Assembly (NCBI RefSeq): GCF_041227145.1
Contig: NZ_JBGFSP010000003.1
Span: forward strand, 372,001 to 436,000
Reading direction: 5' to 3'
Length of the DNA stretch: 64,000 bases
Origin: Bacteroides sp. AN502(2024)
Lineage (GTDB): Bacteria; Bacteroidota; Bacteroidia; Bacteroidales; Bacteroidaceae
In this document: positions 61,426 through 64,000 of the stretch, in pieces
How the letters are laid out: every line of letters starts with the position of its first letter
How positions within the stretch are numbered: the stretch's first letter is position 1
Program-made: the position numbers and the translations under genes
Notes under the pieces: generated by a model
What the model was told of the DNA's origin: nothing
Database searches by the model: none
The model's input: the letters and a program-made list of their open reading frames with translations, nothing else

Positions 61426-63171
61426 TCAGATACCCAATGATTTCTTCACCGCTTCAATCTTTTCCGTGGCGGCAGACTCGGCAGAAGCATAACAGTGGCG
61501 GCATCCCATTGTACCCTGAACTTCCATATAGAACTTAATCTTCGGTTCTGTACCTGAAGGACGAACGGAAACTTTGCTACCGTCTTCTGTGAAATATTGA
61601 AGAACGTTAGAGGGTTCCGGCATATCAATTACAGTTACGTTCCCCTTATCATCTGTCTGTTTCAAAGTCTTATAATCTTTGCTCAAGACAACTCTGGATC
61701 CACCCAATTCTTTCGGAGGATTAGAGCGGAAGTTTTCCATCATTGCTTTGATCTCTTCAGCACCGCTCTTACCCGGCTTCACTACGTTCACAGTAAACTC
61801 TTTAGAGAATCCGTATTCTACATAGATATCGAGCAACAGCTGATACAAAGATTTGCCATTATCTTTTGCCCATGCAGCAACCTCAGCAATCAAACAGCAA
61901 GCGGATACAGCATCTTTATCACGAACGAAGTCTTCGGCAAGGAATCCGTAGCTTTCTTCCCCCCCACCGATATATTTCTGTTTGCCTTCACGCAGACGGA
62001 TCTCACGGGCAATCCATTTAAATCCGGTGTAGCAGTCAAGCATTTCGATATTGTTCTTATCAGCGATTTTCTTGATAAGTTCGGTAGTAACGATTGTCTT
62101 CACACAGAACTCGCCACCTTTAATCTTACCCAGTTGTTTGTACTGTGTCAGAATATAATACAGGTACATCATACAAGTCTGATTACCGTTAATCAATACC
62201 CATTCGCCTTTATCATCCTTACAAGCGATCCCCACACGGTCGGCATCCGGATCGGAAGCCATAACGAGTTCAGCATCAATTTCTTTGGCAAGGTTTACAG
62301 CCATGGAAAGAGCTTCCGCATTTTCCGGGTTCGGAGATACGACAGTCGGGAAGTTACCGTCCTTAATCATCTGTTCGGGCACCGTAAATATGTTTTCGAA
62401 TCCCCACATCTTCAATGCACGCGGAATCAACATCATACCTGTACCGTGAATCGGAGTATAGACAATTTTCATATCTTTGTGACGGGCAATGGCTGCCGGA
62501 TCGATAGAAACAGTTTTCACCTTATCCAGATAAACCTTATCAATGTCTTCACCGATAATCTGAATCAAATCAGGATTTCCCTGGAATTTAATGTCTGCAG
62601 CAGAAGCAATGGCGTTCACTTCGTCAATGATACCTTTATCATGCGGAGCCAACACCTGTGCACCATCATCCCAATATGCCTTGTAACCGTTGTATTCTTT
62701 CGGATTGTGAGAAGCAGTCAGAATGATACCGCTCTGGCAACCGAGGTGACGGATCGCAAAAGACATTTCCGGAGTCGGACGCATATCATCAAACAGATAT
62801 ACCTTAATGCCATTGGCAGAGAAGATATTAGCGGAAGTCTCTGCAAACAAACGGCTGTTGTTACGACAGTCGTGACCTACTACTACAGAAATCTGCGGCA
62901 GATCTTTGAAGTTCTTCTTCAGATAGTTGGAAAGTCCTTGAGTGGCAGCACCTACCGTATAGATATTCATACGATTGCTACCTACTCCCATGATACCACG
63001 CAGACCACCGGTACCAAACTCAAGGTCTTTATAGAAAGCTTCAATAAGCTCCGTTTTATCATTGTTTTCCAACATACGTCTCACTTCAGCCTGGGTTTCT
63101 GTATCATAAGCCGGGGTTAGCCACTTTTCGGCTTTTTCAGTGACCTGTTTAATAAGTTCCTGATTTTCCAT
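61426..63171 (-). CDS. Phosphoglucomutase/phosphomannomutase family enzyme
   Basis: A 581-residue alpha-D-phosphohexomutase. The phosphoserine loop is GIILTASHNPKEYNGYK near residue 150, the metal loop is SDPDADRVGI near residue 305, the sugar loop is GGGEESYGFLAEDF near residue 405 and the phosphate-binding loop is RPSGTEPKIKFY near residue 540. The length fits the PGM2-like bacterial subgroup that interconverts glucose 1- and 6-phosphate or mannose phosphates. It may indirectly supply glucose 6-phosphate to inositol synthesis. Confidence 0.9.
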   Translation of the reverse strand: MENQELIKQVTEKAEKWLTPAYDTETQAEVRRMLENNDKTELIEAFYKDLEFGTGGLRGIMGVGSNRMNIYTVGAATQGLSNYLKKNFKDLPQISVVVGHDCRNNSRLFAETSANIFSANGIKVYLFDDMRPTPEMSFAIRHLGCQSGIILTASHNPKEYNGYKAYWDDGAQVLAPHDKGIIDEVNAIASAADIKFQGNPDLIQIIGEDIDKVYLDKVKTVSIDPAAIARHKDMKIVYTPIHGTGMMLIPRALKMWGFENIFTVPEQMIKDGNFPTVVSPNPENAEALSMAVNLAKEIDAELVMASDPDADRVGIACKDDKGEWVLINGNQTCMMYLYYILTQYKQLGKIKGGEFCVKTIVTTELIKKIADKNNIEMLDCYTGFKWIAREIRLREGKQKYIGGGEESYGFLAEDFVRDKDAVSACCLIAEVAAWAKDNGKSLYQLLLDIYVEYGFSKEFTVNVVKPGKSGAEEIKAMMENFRSNPPKELGGSRVVLSKDYKTLKQTDDKGNVTVIDMPEPSNVLQYFTEDGSKVSVRPSGTEPKIKFYMEVQGTMGCRHCYASAESAATEKIEAVKKSLGI

Positions 63172-63225
63172 TTCGATTGTTATTTATTGGTTAATGAATT
63201 ATTTATTATCAATTTCTTGAGCATA

Positions 63226-63233
63226 CAAATATA
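63226..63233 (-). promoter_or_regulatory. Candidate -7 box of the phosphohexomutase gene
   Basis: TATATTTG on the minus strand (63233-63226) matches the Bacteroides -7 consensus and lies about 55 bases before the ATG at 63171. No well-spaced -33 box is seen. Confidence 0.4.
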
Positions 63234-63268
63234 AAATAATAAGTTTACAAATCCTATTTATTTAATTC

Positions 63269-64000
63269 TTATTTCACCAAATATCGATCACCGGTCTGTT
63301 TGACATATTCCTGCAAGAATTCTTTCGGATATCCGGGACGGATCACACCGGCAGGCTGTCCGATAGAATTACGCTCAAACTTACCATCTTTAACACGCTT
63401 CACTACTCCATCATTGTACTTCACAATCAAGAATGTACCTAATCGTTTCCAAGTATCGAAGGTGCTCTGTGCAGTCATATTTGTATAATTAGTCAAGAAA
63501 TCAACTGCCGCATTCTTATCTTTATCCAACAGTTTGGCTGCCATCTCTTCAATGCCTTCCTGTGCATTGTTGAAAGTCGTTTCCATTTCTTTCTGCGCTT
63601 CCCGTACATCACCGATCATCAAATCATAACGTGGATAGACCATATTAGACACCCAGTTGAAAATCCAGAAAGCTGAATTCCAAGAGAATGTTATATAATC
63701 GGCTCCATCCACACGGGTATAGCATACCGGAGCTTTCGTTGCACAACAATACACCGGGGTAAATACCGTCATGTTGGCATCATCCACCCCAAACCAAAGT
63801 ACACCACCTATCGGGTCCGGCTTATGAGCACGCATCTGTGCAACAAATACAAATCCGCTTTGTTGAGTGGAAATGGGACGTTCGTTGAAATACTCCTTGT
63901 CGTCTACCTTGAAGTTCAGAGGAGAGAGGCGATAAGGTGTTTTATAAGGACCTGCTCCGAAATCATTGGAAATATCGAGAGGAGTACCTTCATAATGGTC
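63269..64000 (-). CDS. C69-family dipeptidase, C-terminal part (runs off the window)
   Basis: The frame is open from the window edge (starting DHYEGTPLDISNDFGAGPYK on the minus strand) to a stop at 63269. The segment has the PepD/C69 features RPISTQQSGFVFVAQMR, IGGVLWFGVDDA and a helical tail with YPRYDLMIGDVREAQKEME. The catalytic N-terminal Cys lies outside the window. C69 enzymes are Ntn-hydrolases that cleave dipeptides. An internal Met at 63835 is not the start. Confidence 0.85.
   Translation of the reverse strand, partial: DHYEGTPLDISNDFGAGPYKTPYRLSPLNFKVDDKEYFNERPISTQQSGFVFVAQMRAHKPDPIGGVLWFGVDDANMTVFTPVYCCATKAPVCYTRVDGADYITFSWNSAFWIFNWVSNMVYPRYDLMIGDVREAQKEMETTFNNAQEGIEEMAAKLLDKDKNAAVDFLTNYTNMTAQSTFDTWKRLGTFLIVKYNDGVVKRVKDGKFERNSIGQPAGVIRPGYPKEFLQEYVKQTGDRYLVK

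Overview
The window is a piece of a Bacteroides chromosome (order Bacteroidales). The evidence is TAnnTTTG promoter boxes, a SusC/SusD pair, BtuB/BtuG-type cobalamin uptake genes, an HmuY/TonB receptor operon, a GldE-MutY-Ssb-PPTase block and a five-gene inositol-lipid operon of the kind described in B. thetaiotaomicron. I cannot fix the species from the sequence alone.

Region 1 (1 to about 11.25 kb) is the early end of a Mu-like transposable prophage, visibly more GC-rich than the rest. A LexA/CI-type repressor (9591-10280, +) faces a leftward early operon. That operon encodes a MuA-like transposase, a MuB-like ATPase, a second P-loop ATPase, a Gam-like DNA-end protector, several small proteins and a Mu gpG-like morphogenesis protein. 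It ends at a perfect 31-bp inverted-repeat terminator facing a rightward DNA adenine methylase. The rest of the phage lies left of the window. The phage terminus is inferred near 11.25 kb.

Region 2 (11.3-16.4 kb) is accessory DNA. A leftward operon encodes two exported proteins (LPP20-like and DUF4384) and a cytoplasmic RES-domain protein. Upstream of it a perfect 17-bp inverted repeat flanks a 156-bp segment holding a promoter box that at present points away from the operon, so the operon may be phase-variable. Next to it are an ISAon1-type transposase remnant, an IS3-family element with orfA/orfB frameshifting, and two periodic repeat arrays (32 bp and 22 bp).

Region 3 (16.4-23.3 kb) is a probable haem-acquisition operon: LRR lipoprotein, calycin-like protein, lipoprotein, TonB-dependent receptor, HmuY-family lipoprotein and a polytopic membrane protein.

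Region 4 (23.3-38 kb) holds a PHP phosphatase, an ABC-F ATPase, a frameshifted DUF3805-type gene, a transglutaminase-like protein, a two-component system and a thioredoxin-fold lipoprotein. It ends with a cobalamin riboswitch controlling BtuB, an unusually long BtuG-like lipoprotein and a DUF4465-like lipoprotein.

Region 5 (38.3-44.3 kb) is core genome: PPTase, gldE, ssb and mutY on the minus strand, then an HU protein, a 30-residue COX24/mS38-like basic protein and ribonuclease E/G on the plus strand. Region 6 (44.3-52.5 kb) is a SusC/SusD locus with DUF4843-like, PKD-like and fimbrillin-like lipoproteins. Its SusC reading frame contains one in-frame TAA. Region 7 (52.6-64 kb) contains an alcohol dehydrogenase, an 18-copy 41-bp minisatellite, the inositol-lipid operon, a LysM glucosaminidase, cytidine deaminase, a phosphohexomutase and a partial C69 dipeptidase. 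A family of mosaic palindromic repeats is scattered through it.

The points most worth follow-up are the putative invertible promoter over the RES operon, the four 22-bp palindromes with complementary loops at 24.2 kb, the interrupted SusC gene, the mosaic palindromes inside and around the inositol-lipid operon, and the prophage switch region.
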